Part shown: positions 1-7,905 of the stretch, piece by piece | Layout of the letters: each line of letters opens with the position of its first letter | How positions within the stretch are numbered: position 1 is the first letter of the stretch | Source of the DNA: JAAYAY01 sp963674575 | GTDB lineage: Bacteria > Planctomycetota > Planctomycetia > Pirellulales > Thermoguttaceae | Reading direction: 5' to 3' | Length of the DNA: 64,000 nt | NCBI GenBank assembly: GCA_963674575.2 | Contig: CAXXQT010000009.1 | Span: forward strand, 558,001-622,000 | Notes under the pieces: generated by a model | The model's input: only the letters and a program-made list of their open reading frames with translations | Database searches by the model: none | What the model was told of the DNA's origin: nothing | Made by a program: the position numbers and the translations under genes

Positions 1-596
1 TGGCGCGGCGTCGTGTCGGAATCGATCCAGTCGAGAATGGCGTCGGCGATCGACTGCGACATTTCCGGCAAGGCCATGAGGGCCTCACGAGCCGCCCCGG
101 GCTCCGCCTGATCCCATTGGGGCAGCACGGCCAGGTTCAGCTTGGCCGACTCGTTCGACATGCCGAAGCGAAATCCCGTGACGCGGTCTGCTTCCACCTT
201 GGCGGACACGACGCTGAACTGCACCTTCCGTCCCACCTCGTCTTCCATGACGATCACGCCCCGGAACTGGTTGTCGCCGGAATCGGAGGGAAGGGTCTGC
301 CCCAGGGAATGGGACGAGGTCGTGGATTTGGCTTCTTGCGTGAGATGGGCGAGCATCATTTCCACCCCCGAACCGACCGCCATCTCCACCTGCAACTCGT
401 CGCCGCGAAGGCGAACGGCCTTGTGTTCCGTGGACATGAGGGCCACGTAACTCAAGCCGGCAAGGCTCAGCATGGTCACGAAGATCACCACAATGAAGAG
501 CACCATCCCGCGAGGTCGGCGCGAGCGCAGCCTTTTCTGCGGCGTGCGGAACCGGCGCCGTGTGCGAAGGTCGGATTGGCTTGCCGGCCTGACCAT
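1..596 (-). CDS. gspK: GspK-like minor pseudopilin, 3' part beyond window edge
   Basis: The minus strand is open from an ATG at 596 to the left edge with no stop, so about 198 N-terminal residues are visible. After a basic N-terminus (RTRRRFRTPQKRLRSRRPRG) comes a hydrophobic segment MVLFIVVIFVTMLSLAGLSY, as in pseudopilin signal segments. Further on, the motif DAILDWIDSDTTPR matches the helix-hairpin-like region conserved in GspK, the tip pseudopilin of type II secretion systems. The start overlaps the gspJ stop (TGATG), indicating translational coupling. The family call rests on the DWID motif, on position after gspJ and on the pseudopilin-like N-terminus. The C-terminal part cannot be assessed. 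Confidence 0.8.
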   Translation of the reverse strand, partial: MVRPASQSDLRTRRRFRTPQKRLRSRRPRGMVLFIVVIFVTMLSLAGLSYVALMSTEHKAVRLRGDELQVEMAVGSGVEMMLAHLTQEAKSTTSSHSLGQTLPSDSGDNQFRGVIVMEDEVGRKVQFSVVSAKVEADRVTGFRFGMSNESAKLNLAVLPQWDQAEPGAAREALMALPEMSQSIADAILDWIDSDTTPR

Positions 597-1813
597 CACT
601 TGTTCCTCATCCACTGGTCGGGGGCGCCCCGGCGCGTGCCCCGCTTGGAGCGTGCCGGCTGAAGGACGGCCTTGGCGAGCGGGGCCGGGCTCGTGAGAAC
701 GGGTTGTTCCAGGGCAGGAGCCGCCTGCCGCTGGACCGGCTTCCGCTCCTTGATCAACGGCGAGTTCGGCAGGAAGACCACCAACCGGTGCACGTGGACC
801 GGCGGAAGATTCCGCTGGCTCGTCAGGTCGAGGCCCGGCTCTTCCGGTGCATCCTCGCCTTCCAGGGCAAGCTCCTCACCCTCCAGGCCAAGCTCTTCGT
901 CCTCCGTCGTCTCGGTCACCATTACCAGATCGTTCAATACCGGCGTCGACTCATCAAAGGTTTCTTCCGTCACGCCGCGCATGGCATCGGCATCGTCGAG
1001 GGAGGCCACGGCCAGGGTCATTTCCACGGCCACCGGAAGCCCTTTGCGAGACAGGCTGTCCCACGATTTCCGCCAGCGGGTCCCGTCGAAGTAGCGGAAC
1101 TTGAGCGAGACGACTTCCGGGGCCCACGTGACCGAACTGTCCATTCCCACTTCGAGAAGCTGATCGAAAGTGGACCCGCTAGGGGCGACCGGCACTTCTT
1201 CCGCCGGCTCGCTTCCCAGGACCGGGACCTCGGCAAAGCCCGTCAAGTCCGCGTCGTCGAGCTGCTCGGGAGTCTCAAAATCCAACTCGCGGCGGGTCAG
1301 TCCCACGCGGGCATCGGGAAGGGTGCTGTCCAGCGAGGTCGAGTCGAAGTAGCTGTAGTAGATGGTTCGCAGCTCGGGCGCCTGCAACTTGTGGGGCTCG
1401 GTCGAGTCTTCCATCTCCTCGGCGGTGGGCGTGGGGGCGATCTCAAAGGCGGGGATCTGGAGGACGTCGATCCGCAGCTCGGTGGAATTGCCGAACAATC
1501 CAAACCGTCGTGCTCCGCTGGCGTCTCGCGATCGCGGTGTGCTGGAAACGGGATCCTGAATCGCGCCGCCCAGGTCGTCGGAGAATTGCTGCGTCAAGGT
1601 GCGGACCAGTTGGATCTCTTCCGTCCGGGTTTCACCCCGCTCGAACAGCATGCGATAGATGAACAGGGCCTGGTAGACGGCGCCCATGAGGACCGCAATG
1701 AGCATGGCCGCGATCACGACTTCGAGCAAAGTGAACGCAGGGCGTCGACGCGATGGCCGCCGGCGGGCCCCATCACGTTGGCGCTGGTCGTTCGTTGCTG
1801 CGAAGTGGTTCAC
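596..1813 (-). CDS. gspJ: GspJ-like minor pseudopilin
   Basis: The 405-residue product has a prepilin signal: a basic N-terminus, then FTLLEVVIAAMLIAVLMGAV with the conserved Glu at +5 of the mature protein. Central text around residue 240 (VVSLKFRYFDGTRWRKSWDS) fits the GspJ pattern of strands ending in a W-rich motif. It is longer than typical GspJ (about 200 residues) because of acidic inserts, including an EEL/GEE-rich stretch near residues 305-330, and a basic C-terminal tail. The start codon is GTG at 1813. It lies 52 bp after gspI and overlaps gspK by one base, so it is probably one transcription unit. In type II systems GspI, J and K form the tip complex of the pseudopilus. Confidence 0.82.
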   Translation of the reverse strand: MNHFAATNDQRQRDGARRRPSRRRPAFTLLEVVIAAMLIAVLMGAVYQALFIYRMLFERGETRTEEIQLVRTLTQQFSDDLGGAIQDPVSSTPRSRDASGARRFGLFGNSTELRIDVLQIPAFEIAPTPTAEEMEDSTEPHKLQAPELRTIYYSYFDSTSLDSTLPDARVGLTRRELDFETPEQLDDADLTGFAEVPVLGSEPAEEVPVAPSGSTFDQLLEVGMDSSVTWAPEVVSLKFRYFDGTRWRKSWDSLSRKGLPVAVEMTLAVASLDDADAMRGVTEETFDESTPVLNDLVMVTETTEDEELGLEGEELALEGEDAPEEPGLDLTSQRNLPPVHVHRLVVFLPNSPLIKERKPVQRQAAPALEQPVLTSPAPLAKAVLQPARSKRGTRRGAPDQWMRNK

Positions 1814-1865
1814 GGATGGAAGTCCTGAAGGCGAGTTCGAGATTTTAGGAGCGGAAAAATCGTGT

Positions 1866-2699
1866 TTACGGCTTGTCTGGCGGTAGCCCGTCCGGCGGTG
1901 GGGGACCCTCGGGCGGAGGGCCGCGGCGACGCGGGGAACGTCCGCGACGACGGGGACGATCTTCCGACGGCGGGCCGGCCGGTGCCTGGTCGATCTGGGG
2001 CTGATCGTCCGGCAGGGCCATGCCTTCCGAAGGCAAAGGCGTTTCCGGCATCGGCAGATCGTCGAAGGAAGACGGGCCTTCCGCGGGGATCGTGGTGTCG
2101 AAGAATGACGGTTCTTCAGGCAGGCCGACGGGCATGTCCAGCATCATCGATCCTTCGTCGTACGACGAAGAGCTTGTCAATTCGGCCTCGTCGGGGTCGA
2201 CGATCCAGCGAACCAGCGTGAATTGCCGACCAGTACCAACCGTCTGCTCCGGGGCGGGTTGCACGCTGAGTTCCGTGTCGGAAGTCAGGACGGCGTCGGT
2301 CGCGGCAGTCGTTTCGAGGGTCGCATCGAGCGTCGCATCGGTGGGGACGGCGCTTTCGGTTCTTAAGGACGAGGTTGCGTCGACGGAAGCCTCGGCCGCG
2401 GTCACTTCGATGGCCAGAAGCCCCGGCTGGCCCGCCGACGACACCTTGACGGTCAACCCCCAGCCCGGCAGTTCCGGGATGGCCTCGCCGCTCACCTCTT
2501 CGATGAGTCGGGCGCCGGCGAGTATCTCATTCATGCGAGTCTGGCACACCAACTGAGCGGCGGAATACTGCTCGGCTCCGTTCATGTGGGCCGTTCCCAC
2601 AAAGGCAATGTGGGACAGCACGATCACGCTGCCCAGCAGTACGGCCGTGGCGATCACCACTTCCAGGAGAGAGAAACCAGCTCGACGAACCTTGGTCAT
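1866..2699 (-). CDS. gspI: GspI-like minor pseudopilin
   Basis: The 277-residue product begins MTKVRRAGFSLLEVVIATAV, a textbook prepilin leader and methylation segment with Glu at +5. The following AAQLVCQTRMNEILAG matches the early GspI helix, in which residues after the hydrophobic stem include a conserved 'A...K/RMxE/NxL' pattern. The middle is low-complexity and acidic, and the C-terminal 30 residues are a Pro/Arg-rich tail (RPRRRGRSPRRRGPPPEGPP) not usual for the family. The ATG overlaps the gspH stop by four bases (ATGA), a strong sign of coupling. Assignment among minor pseudopilins rests mainly on gene order. Confidence 0.8.
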   Translation of the reverse strand: MTKVRRAGFSLLEVVIATAVLLGSVIVLSHIAFVGTAHMNGAEQYSAAQLVCQTRMNEILAGARLIEEVSGEAIPELPGWGLTVKVSSAGQPGLLAIEVTAAEASVDATSSLRTESAVPTDATLDATLETTAATDAVLTSDTELSVQPAPEQTVGTGRQFTLVRWIVDPDEAELTSSSSYDEGSMMLDMPVGLPEEPSFFDTTIPAEGPSSFDDLPMPETPLPSEGMALPDDQPQIDQAPAGPPSEDRPRRRGRSPRRRGPPPEGPPPPDGLPPDKP

Positions 2700-3532
2700 G
2701 GCTGGGCCTCCACGGGCGCCGGCCCGAGAAAGCCCTCGGCGCGGAAAGTGGTGTCGGGCAGCGAAGGCGCGGTGTCCAGTTCCCCGTCGAGGCCCAATTC
2801 GCTCTCGGCGAGCGGGTCGGTTTCCGAAGGAAGATCGATGCGAAGGGCCTGGCCAACCCGCACGGTGCCCGTCAGTCCGCGAAGACTGACGTCGACAGCG
2901 TATTGCTGGCCATCGGTAACGCGGATGCGGGCGTTCGACGTGCGGCCGTTCGGATAGAAGATGATCGGTTTGGACCAGCCCTGCTGCTCGGTCATTTCCG
3001 CGGTGCTGAGGCCAACCAGTCCGTCCTCTTCCTCGGCGGTCGGCTCCTGGGCCACTTGCTGTCCGACGAACGACATGCCTTCCGGCAAGCAGCGATCGTA
3101 GGCAGCCGCGTCGACGATTTCAGCGCCGGTGACGGGTTCCGTGTCGACAGACTCGTCGCTCAGTTGTTCGAGGGCCGACTTGAGGACGGCGGGGCCGGCA
3201 GTTTCCTCTTCCTTGGGTCGGATTTCGAAGGCCCCCGTGCCGGGCTGGAAACGAAACACCTGGGGTTTTCCCGATTCGATGGCCCGCAGCCTCGCTTCTC
3301 CCAGTTCGGTTCGCACTTGCTTGGCGGCGTCGACGATCCGGCTGCGGTCGAGAAGGCGGTGGAAGGAGGGCCACGTGAGGCCTACAAGCAGGCCCAGGAT
3401 GGCCAGGACGACGAGCATCTCCACGAGCGTGAAGCCGCGCCGCACGAAACGGCGGGCCGGGGACAGGCCCGATCGCCGGGAAGGCCGGTAAGCCACAGTC
3501 GCGCGTTGGGAAAATGGGGATTCGGGCAACAT
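2696..3532 (-). CDS. gspH: GspH-like minor pseudopilin
   Basis: The 278-residue product has a basic leader ending RRGFTLVEMLVVLAILGLLV (prepilin peptidase site G/F, Glu at +5). It continues with AKQVRTELGEARLRAIESGK, the helix typical of GspH/FimT pseudopilins, and a strand-rich C-terminal domain. A late motif IIFYPNGRTSNARIRV fits the FimT/GspH 'F.P.G......' signature, which supports GspH over GspG. It is longer than usual (about 170-200 residues) because of acidic inserts. The gap to gspG is 180 bp and holds a 70-bp palindromic-ended repeat. GspH caps the pseudopilus below the I-J-K tip. Confidence 0.83.
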   Translation of the reverse strand: MLPESPFSQRATVAYRPSRRSGLSPARRFVRRGFTLVEMLVVLAILGLLVGLTWPSFHRLLDRSRIVDAAKQVRTELGEARLRAIESGKPQVFRFQPGTGAFEIRPKEEETAGPAVLKSALEQLSDESVDTEPVTGAEIVDAAAYDRCLPEGMSFVGQQVAQEPTAEEEDGLVGLSTAEMTEQQGWSKPIIFYPNGRTSNARIRVTDGQQYAVDVSLRGLTGTVRVGQALRIDLPSETDPLAESELGLDGELDTAPSLPDTTFRAEGFLGPAPVEAQP

Positions 3533-3565
3533 CGACGTGGAGGGGAGCTGTTTGGATTTCGCAGA

Positions 3566-3635
3566 AGCCGGGCTACGTTGGTTGGTTAACAGGTCAAGTT
3601 GCCTTGTTTGAAGTGGTCCATTCAGGAGCCCGGCT
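3566..3635 (+). repeat. 70-bp intergenic repeat, copy 1
   Basis: A 70-bp element begins AGCCGGGCTACG and ends GAGCCCGGCT, so its outer 9 bases form an inverted repeat. It sits in the gspG-gspH gap. Three further copies of exactly 70 bp lie at 57000-57069, 57243-57312 and 57428-57497 in the opposite orientation. The terminal segments are conserved and the interior is variable. It could be a transcript-processing or terminator hairpin inside the operon, or a small mobile REP/MITE-like element. Confidence 0.7.
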
Positions 3636-3712
3636 TATCAAAGTCCGAAAACGGCGCAGGGCCCCAGGGAGGAGCCGATCCTCCATGAGGCCCTGACGTG
3701 ATCTCGTCTTGC

Positions 3713-4561
3713 TTAGAAGTTGCCGGGCTGCTGGCCGGTGCCGCCGGGCATAGGCGTGGCTCCGCCCATTGGGGCTCCTCCGCCCATCGGATCGGCGCCG
3801 CCCATGGGAGGCACGCCCCCCATGCCGCCGGTTCCGCCCATATTTCCGGTGCCACCCATCGGTGGTACTCCGCCCATACCTCCGGTTCCACCCATGGGAT
3901 CGGCGCCACCCATGGGAGGCACGCCGCCCATGCCGCTTCCGCCCATCGGGTCGGTTCTGCCCATTGGCGGCACACCGCCCATGGGATCGGTTCCGCCCAT
4001 CGGGTCGAGACCTCCATCCATCGGCATGCCGTCGGGGCCGAGTTGGCCGCCCAATTCGCCTTCACCCATCCCCTCTTCGCCCGGCATGCCTTCGCCGTTG
4101 CCGGTGTTGGAAACGTGCCAGCTACAGATGTCGTCTTCGGTGCCGTCCATGCTGTCGGGGCCGCAGGACCAGATGTCCGGTCCGGGACCGCGTCCGCGCG
4201 TGGGCGGGAAGGCGTAGCCGTAGGGCATTCCCCAGGGATCGACGGGCACAATGTCGCCGTCGATGTAGGGGCCGTTCCAGCCGCGCTGCGTGCCACCCGA
4301 CTGGCCCATGGCCGGCGGGCTGAGCAGGGCCTGCAGGCCTTGCTCGGTCGTGGGATACTTGCGGCAATCCACGGCATAAAGATCCAAGGACTTCTTGAGG
4401 CTACCAATCTGGCTGGTGGCAACCGAAATATCGGAACTGCCCAGGAACCTGAGCACCCGAGGGGCGACCATGGCCATCAGCAGCACGAGGATCGCCAGGA
4501 CGACAAGCAGTTCCATCAGCGTGAAACCGCGTCTCCTGTTGGATTGAACCGTACGTTGCAT
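3713..4561 (-). CDS. gspG: GspG-like major pseudopilin with Gly/Met-rich tail
   Basis: The prepilin segment RRGFTLMELLVVLAILVLLM is followed by features diagnostic of GspG: YAVDCRKYPTTEQGLQALL, WNGPYI, VDPWGMPYGY and the calcium-site end DSMDGTEDDI. The pilin core ends near residue 147. Residues 148-282 are an unusual tail of Gly, Met and Pro repeats (MGGTDPMGG, GGMGGVPPMGG). The start is set at ATG 4561 because GGGAGG lies 7 bases upstream; an in-frame ATG at 4576 overlaps that ribosome-binding site and is less likely. The gene follows gspF by 44 bp. GspG polymerises into the pseudopilus; how the tail is accommodated in the filament is unclear. Confidence 0.9.
   Translation of the reverse strand: MQRTVQSNRRRGFTLMELLVVLAILVLLMAMVAPRVLRFLGSSDISVATSQIGSLKKSLDLYAVDCRKYPTTEQGLQALLSPPAMGQSGGTQRGWNGPYIDGDIVPVDPWGMPYGYAFPPTRGRGPGPDIWSCGPDSMDGTEDDICSWHVSNTGNGEGMPGEEGMGEGELGGQLGPDGMPMDGGLDPMGGTDPMGGVPPMGRTDPMGGSGMGGVPPMGGADPMGGTGGMGGVPPMGGTGNMGGTGGMGGVPPMGGADPMGGGAPMGGATPMPGGTGQQPGNF
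3745..4020 (-). repeat. Coding minisatellite in the gspG tail
   Basis: Degenerate short-period repeats in gspG encode MGG, PMGG and GVPPMGG units; on the plus strand they read as recurring cgcccat and gccgcccat blocks. Units differ in length and order, so copy number could change by slippage or unequal recombination. Confidence 0.65.
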
Positions 4562-4605
4562 TTCTCTTCCTCCCATGAAAATGGTTTGGCGATTTTGCTG
4601 CCTGC

Positions 4606-5820
4606 CTAGCCGATGGTCGAACTCATCTCGAAGACCGGCAGCAACAAGGCCACCATCACGAACAGGATCACGGTGCCCATAATGAGCAGCATGCTCGGTT
4701 CGATCAGGCGGACCATCACGTCAAGTTGTTGTGCCGTCTTGCGGTCGATCGTATCGGCGACGTTGACGAGCACATTATCCAGATTGTTCGATTCTTCGGC
4801 AACGCTGATCATGGCCATAATCGCGCGCGGAACCAGTCCGCACTCCGCGAGGGGCTTGGACAGCGTGTCGCCCGAAGAGATATTTTCCGCCGATTTCGTA
4901 ATCGCCTCGGCGAGCATCTTGTTTCCCGTCGATTCCGCACTGATTTCGAGGGCCCTCAAAATGGGCACGCCGTTTTGGAGCAGCGTTCCGAGGATCCGGC
5001 AGAAGCGGGAAAGGGCCGCATTGAGGAAGATTTTTCCGAAAATCGGCACGCGCAGTTTCCATTTGTCGACGAACGCCCGTCCATTGGGCGTCTTCATCAA
5101 TTTCCAGAGCCAGGCGCCCAGCCCGCCAAATCCGGCCGCCGCGAGGAGGCCGTAGCGGCTTCCCATGAACCCGCTCAGGCCGAGCAGGATGATCGTGGGC
5201 AGGGGCAGTCCGCCGCCCTCGCGTTCGACTCGTTCAAACAGGGAGGCGAACTTGGGAACGAAGAACACAATCAGGACGATGACGACAATGGTTCCCGCGA
5301 TGGCGAGGAAGGCGGGATAGGTCATGGCCCCGACGATCTTGTTCTTCAATTGCTCCTGCAACTCGAGAAAGTCCGCCGTTCGTTTGAGGGCGTCTTCGAG
5401 GAAGGCGCCTTCCGAGCCGGCCCGAACCACGCTGATCGTCAACTCGCTGAACACATCCGGGTGGGAGGCGAAGGCGATGTCGAGCGACTCGCCTTCGGAA
5501 ACCCGGTCGCGGATGTCGGCCAGCACTTCTCCCATGGTCGGATGCGTGGCCTGTTCGACGAGGATCTCCAGGGCATTGAGCAGGGGCACGCCGTTTTGGA
5601 GCAGGTCAGCCAGTTGAGTCAAGGTGGCCGCCTGAACCGAGGCCCCGACTCGCCGCTTGAAGCCCAATTTCAGTTGGCCCGCTTCGGCGTTTTCCACGCG
5701 GATCGGGAACAGGGAGCGTTCCGCCAGCAGCGCGAAGGTTTCCCGCTTCGTGCCGGCCGTAATCGTGCCCGCCACGTTCTCGCCGGAAAGGGTTCGTGCT
5801 GTGTAGGAAAACTCGGGCAT
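4606..5820 (-). CDS. gspF: GspF/PilC inner-membrane platform protein
   Basis: The 404-residue product has the family's usual length and starts MPEFSYTARTLSGENVAGTI, the standard GspF opening. Two T2SSF domains can be seen: roughly residues 60-185 (LADLLQNGVPLLNALEIL) and 265-390 (RFCRILGTLLQNGVPILRAL). The paired motif LLQNGVP occurs in both halves. Hydrophobic segments lie near residues 165-190, 210-235 and 375-398. It begins 2 bp after the gspE stop, so co-translation with the ATPase is likely. It forms the membrane platform that couples GspE to pseudopilus assembly. Confidence 0.93.
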   Translation of the reverse strand: MPEFSYTARTLSGENVAGTITAGTKRETFALLAERSLFPIRVENAEAGQLKLGFKRRVGASVQAATLTQLADLLQNGVPLLNALEILVEQATHPTMGEVLADIRDRVSEGESLDIAFASHPDVFSELTISVVRAGSEGAFLEDALKRTADFLELQEQLKNKIVGAMTYPAFLAIAGTIVVIVLIVFFVPKFASLFERVEREGGGLPLPTIILLGLSGFMGSRYGLLAAAGFGGLGAWLWKLMKTPNGRAFVDKWKLRVPIFGKIFLNAALSRFCRILGTLLQNGVPILRALEISAESTGNKMLAEAITKSAENISSGDTLSKPLAECGLVPRAIMAMISVAEESNNLDNVLVNVADTIDRKTAQQLDVMVRLIEPSMLLIMGTVILFVMVALLLPVFEMSSTIG

Positions 5821-5822
5821 GG

Positions 5823-7607
5823 TCAGTCGGCCTTGGTTACTCGGAGCACTTCGTCGACCGTGGTCGCTCCCTGGATTGTCTTCAGCCAGCCGTGGGATCG
5901 GAGGGTCCGCATGCCGGCCCGAACGGCCGCCTGTTTGACGAGGTTCGACCCGGTCCGTTCACTGGCCAGGGCGCGGATTTCGTCGTTGGCAATGAGCAGT
6001 TCGTAGATACCGCGCCGCCCGGCATATCCGGTTCCGCGACAGCTTCGGCATCCGTTGGCCTGGTACAGGTGCTCGGTCTGCTCCTGGAACTCCTCCCAGG
6101 GGAAGTCTTCGGGCAGGTCCTCACGCCGCGGAACATACTCCTGGCGGCATTCCTCGCACAGGGTGCGGACGAGTCGTTGGGCCATCACGCCTTCGACCGT
6201 GCTGCACACGAGGAAGGGCTCCACACCCATGTCGGAAAGACGCATGAACGCGCCGGCGGCGTCGTTGGTGTGGAGCGTGCTGAACACGAGGTGGCCCGTA
6301 AGCGACGCCTGGACGGCGTTTTCGGCCGTTTCCAGATCGCGGATTTCGCCGACGAGCACCACGTCGGGGTCGTGACGCAGGATCGCCCTCAGGCTGGCGG
6401 CAAAGGTCAGGCCCACCTTGGCGTGAACCTGGATCTGGTTGATCCCGTTGAGCTGATACTCGATCGGGTCTTCCGTGGTGATGATCTTGGTCTCTTCGTC
6501 CTTGATCTCGTTCAGGGCGCTGTAGAGGGTCGTCGTTTTACCGGACCCGGTGGGGCCCGTCACGAGGATGATCCCGTGGGGCAGGCTGATCAACTTGCCA
6601 AATTGGGCGTAGACGTCTTCGTCCATGCCGATGCCGCGGAGGGAGAAGTTCATGCGATCCTTGTCGAGGACACGCATGACGACGCCTTCGCCGTGGAGCA
6701 TGGGGATGATCGAAAGACGAATGTCGACCTCGCGTCCCTGGACCTTGAGCTTGATGCGGCCGTCCTGGGGAACGCGCTTTTCAGCGATGTTCAACCGGGC
6801 CATGATCTTCAGGCGGCTGATGATCGCCGACTGGAAACGGTTGATTTCGGGGGGCATGGGCTGCTTCTGGAGCACGCCGTCGATCCGGTAGCGGACCTTC
6901 ATGCCCTCTTCCTGGGCTTCGATGTGGATGTCGCTCGCCCGGGCCTCGATCGCCTCGGTGAGGATTTCGTTCACGAGGCGGACGACCGACGCCTCCTGGG
7001 CCATCTCCGAGGCCTCGGAATGATCCCATTCCAGGTCGTCGAGCACTTCGACGCCGGCCTCGCGATCCTCGGTCTGGGCGATCAGCCCGTCGACGGTTTC
7101 GGCCCCCACGCCGAGATGGGCCTTGACGAGTTTGGCCAATTCCGAGGGCAGCGCCACGACGGGAATGATGCTCAGGCCGGTGGCCGCGCCCACCGCATCG
7201 AGGGCGTGCAGATCGAAGGGATCGCCGATGGCGAGAACCAGCGATTCCCCGTCGCTCTCGATGGGAAAAACCATGTGGCGATGGATGAGCTTGATCGGAA
7301 ACCGGCGAAGCACCTCCAGGTCGGGGGTGATCTTGGTCAGATCGATCATGTCCATGCCGAGGGACTGTCCCACCGCGGCCAGAACAGTGTCCTCGTCGTC
7401 GAAGCCCAGTTCGCGAGCGACCAATTGCAGACTGCCGTCTCGGGCCTGCGCTTCGCGCGCAATCTTCAGCTTGCGGGCATCCAATGTGCCCTTCTCGCCT
7501 GAGGCCTCGGATCGAATCATTTGGATTGCTGGCGTGAAGGAGGTTTCGTCATGCCGTCGCGCCGCCGTCCGCAGCGCAACACGAATCACTACGCGATCGT
7601 CGCTCAT
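5823..7607 (-). CDS. gspE: GspE/PilB secretion ATPase
   Basis: The product is up to 594 residues. It has an N-terminal MshEN/T2SSE-N-like domain (about residues 45-180), then the ATPase core with SDIHIEAQEEGMKVRYRIDG, Walker A VTGPTGSGKTTTLYSA near residue 354, LRHDPDVVLVGEIRD (Walker B) and a His box SLTGHLVFSTLHTNDA. A zinc tetracysteine (CEEC ... CRSC) precedes GTGYAGRRGIYELL. All catalytic motifs are intact. The first 29 residues are unlike the family; an internal ATG at 7520 may be the real start, but neither site has a clear Shine-Dalgarno. It is the first gene of the operon and powers pseudopilus or pilus assembly. Confidence 0.93.
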   Translation of the reverse strand: MSDDRVVIRVALRTAARRHDETSFTPAIQMIRSEASGEKGTLDARKLKIAREAQARDGSLQLVARELGFDDEDTVLAAVGQSLGMDMIDLTKITPDLEVLRRFPIKLIHRHMVFPIESDGESLVLAIGDPFDLHALDAVGAATGLSIIPVVALPSELAKLVKAHLGVGAETVDGLIAQTEDREAGVEVLDDLEWDHSEASEMAQEASVVRLVNEILTEAIEARASDIHIEAQEEGMKVRYRIDGVLQKQPMPPEINRFQSAIISRLKIMARLNIAEKRVPQDGRIKLKVQGREVDIRLSIIPMLHGEGVVMRVLDKDRMNFSLRGIGMDEDVYAQFGKLISLPHGIILVTGPTGSGKTTTLYSALNEIKDEETKIITTEDPIEYQLNGINQIQVHAKVGLTFAASLRAILRHDPDVVLVGEIRDLETAENAVQASLTGHLVFSTLHTNDAAGAFMRLSDMGVEPFLVCSTVEGVMAQRLVRTLCEECRQEYVPRREDLPEDFPWEEFQEQTEHLYQANGCRSCRGTGYAGRRGIYELLIANDEIRALASERTGSNLVKQAAVRAGMRTLRSHGWLKTIQGATTVDEVLRVTKAD

Positions 7608-7690
7608 GGAGCAACTGCGAAGTACATCTGTGACCGGCGCTCCCTGGGCAAGGTGGGAACGTTGAGGTGGGCTAGGTTTGGGCGGGAGGG

Positions 7691-7721
7691 TTGACGGCGG
7701 GGCACTCGGCCATGCTAAAAT
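7691..7721 (+). promoter_or_regulatory. Possible sigma70 promoter in the gspE / EF-hand divergent gap
   Basis: The 298-bp gap between the divergent gspE operon and the EF-hand gene contains TTGACG (7691-7696) and TAAAAT (7716-7721), separated by 19 bp, in the most AT-rich part of the gap. It would give a leader of about 180 nt for the EF-hand gene. The spacing is at the long limit, so this is a weak call. Confidence 0.3.
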
Positions 7722-7905
7722 ACAGATGTATACCGCTTATTGTAGTTGACATGCCCCTCGCGTCAACAGCGATCGGAGCGCGTCCCATCGGCCCCGGCAC
7801 GGTGGCTCTCGCTCTTTCCTTCGACGCCGGGGCAGACGGGCAACTCCCCCCCACAATAGTGCAGTTCAGGCACTTATCGCCTCTCCCACCTTTCGAGGCA
7901 CGACC

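Noticed and set aside
117..2957. Plus-strand open frames over the gspH-K region
   Set aside because: They run antisense to clear pseudopilin genes and have no family-like features; they reflect GC-rich codon bias on the opposite strand.
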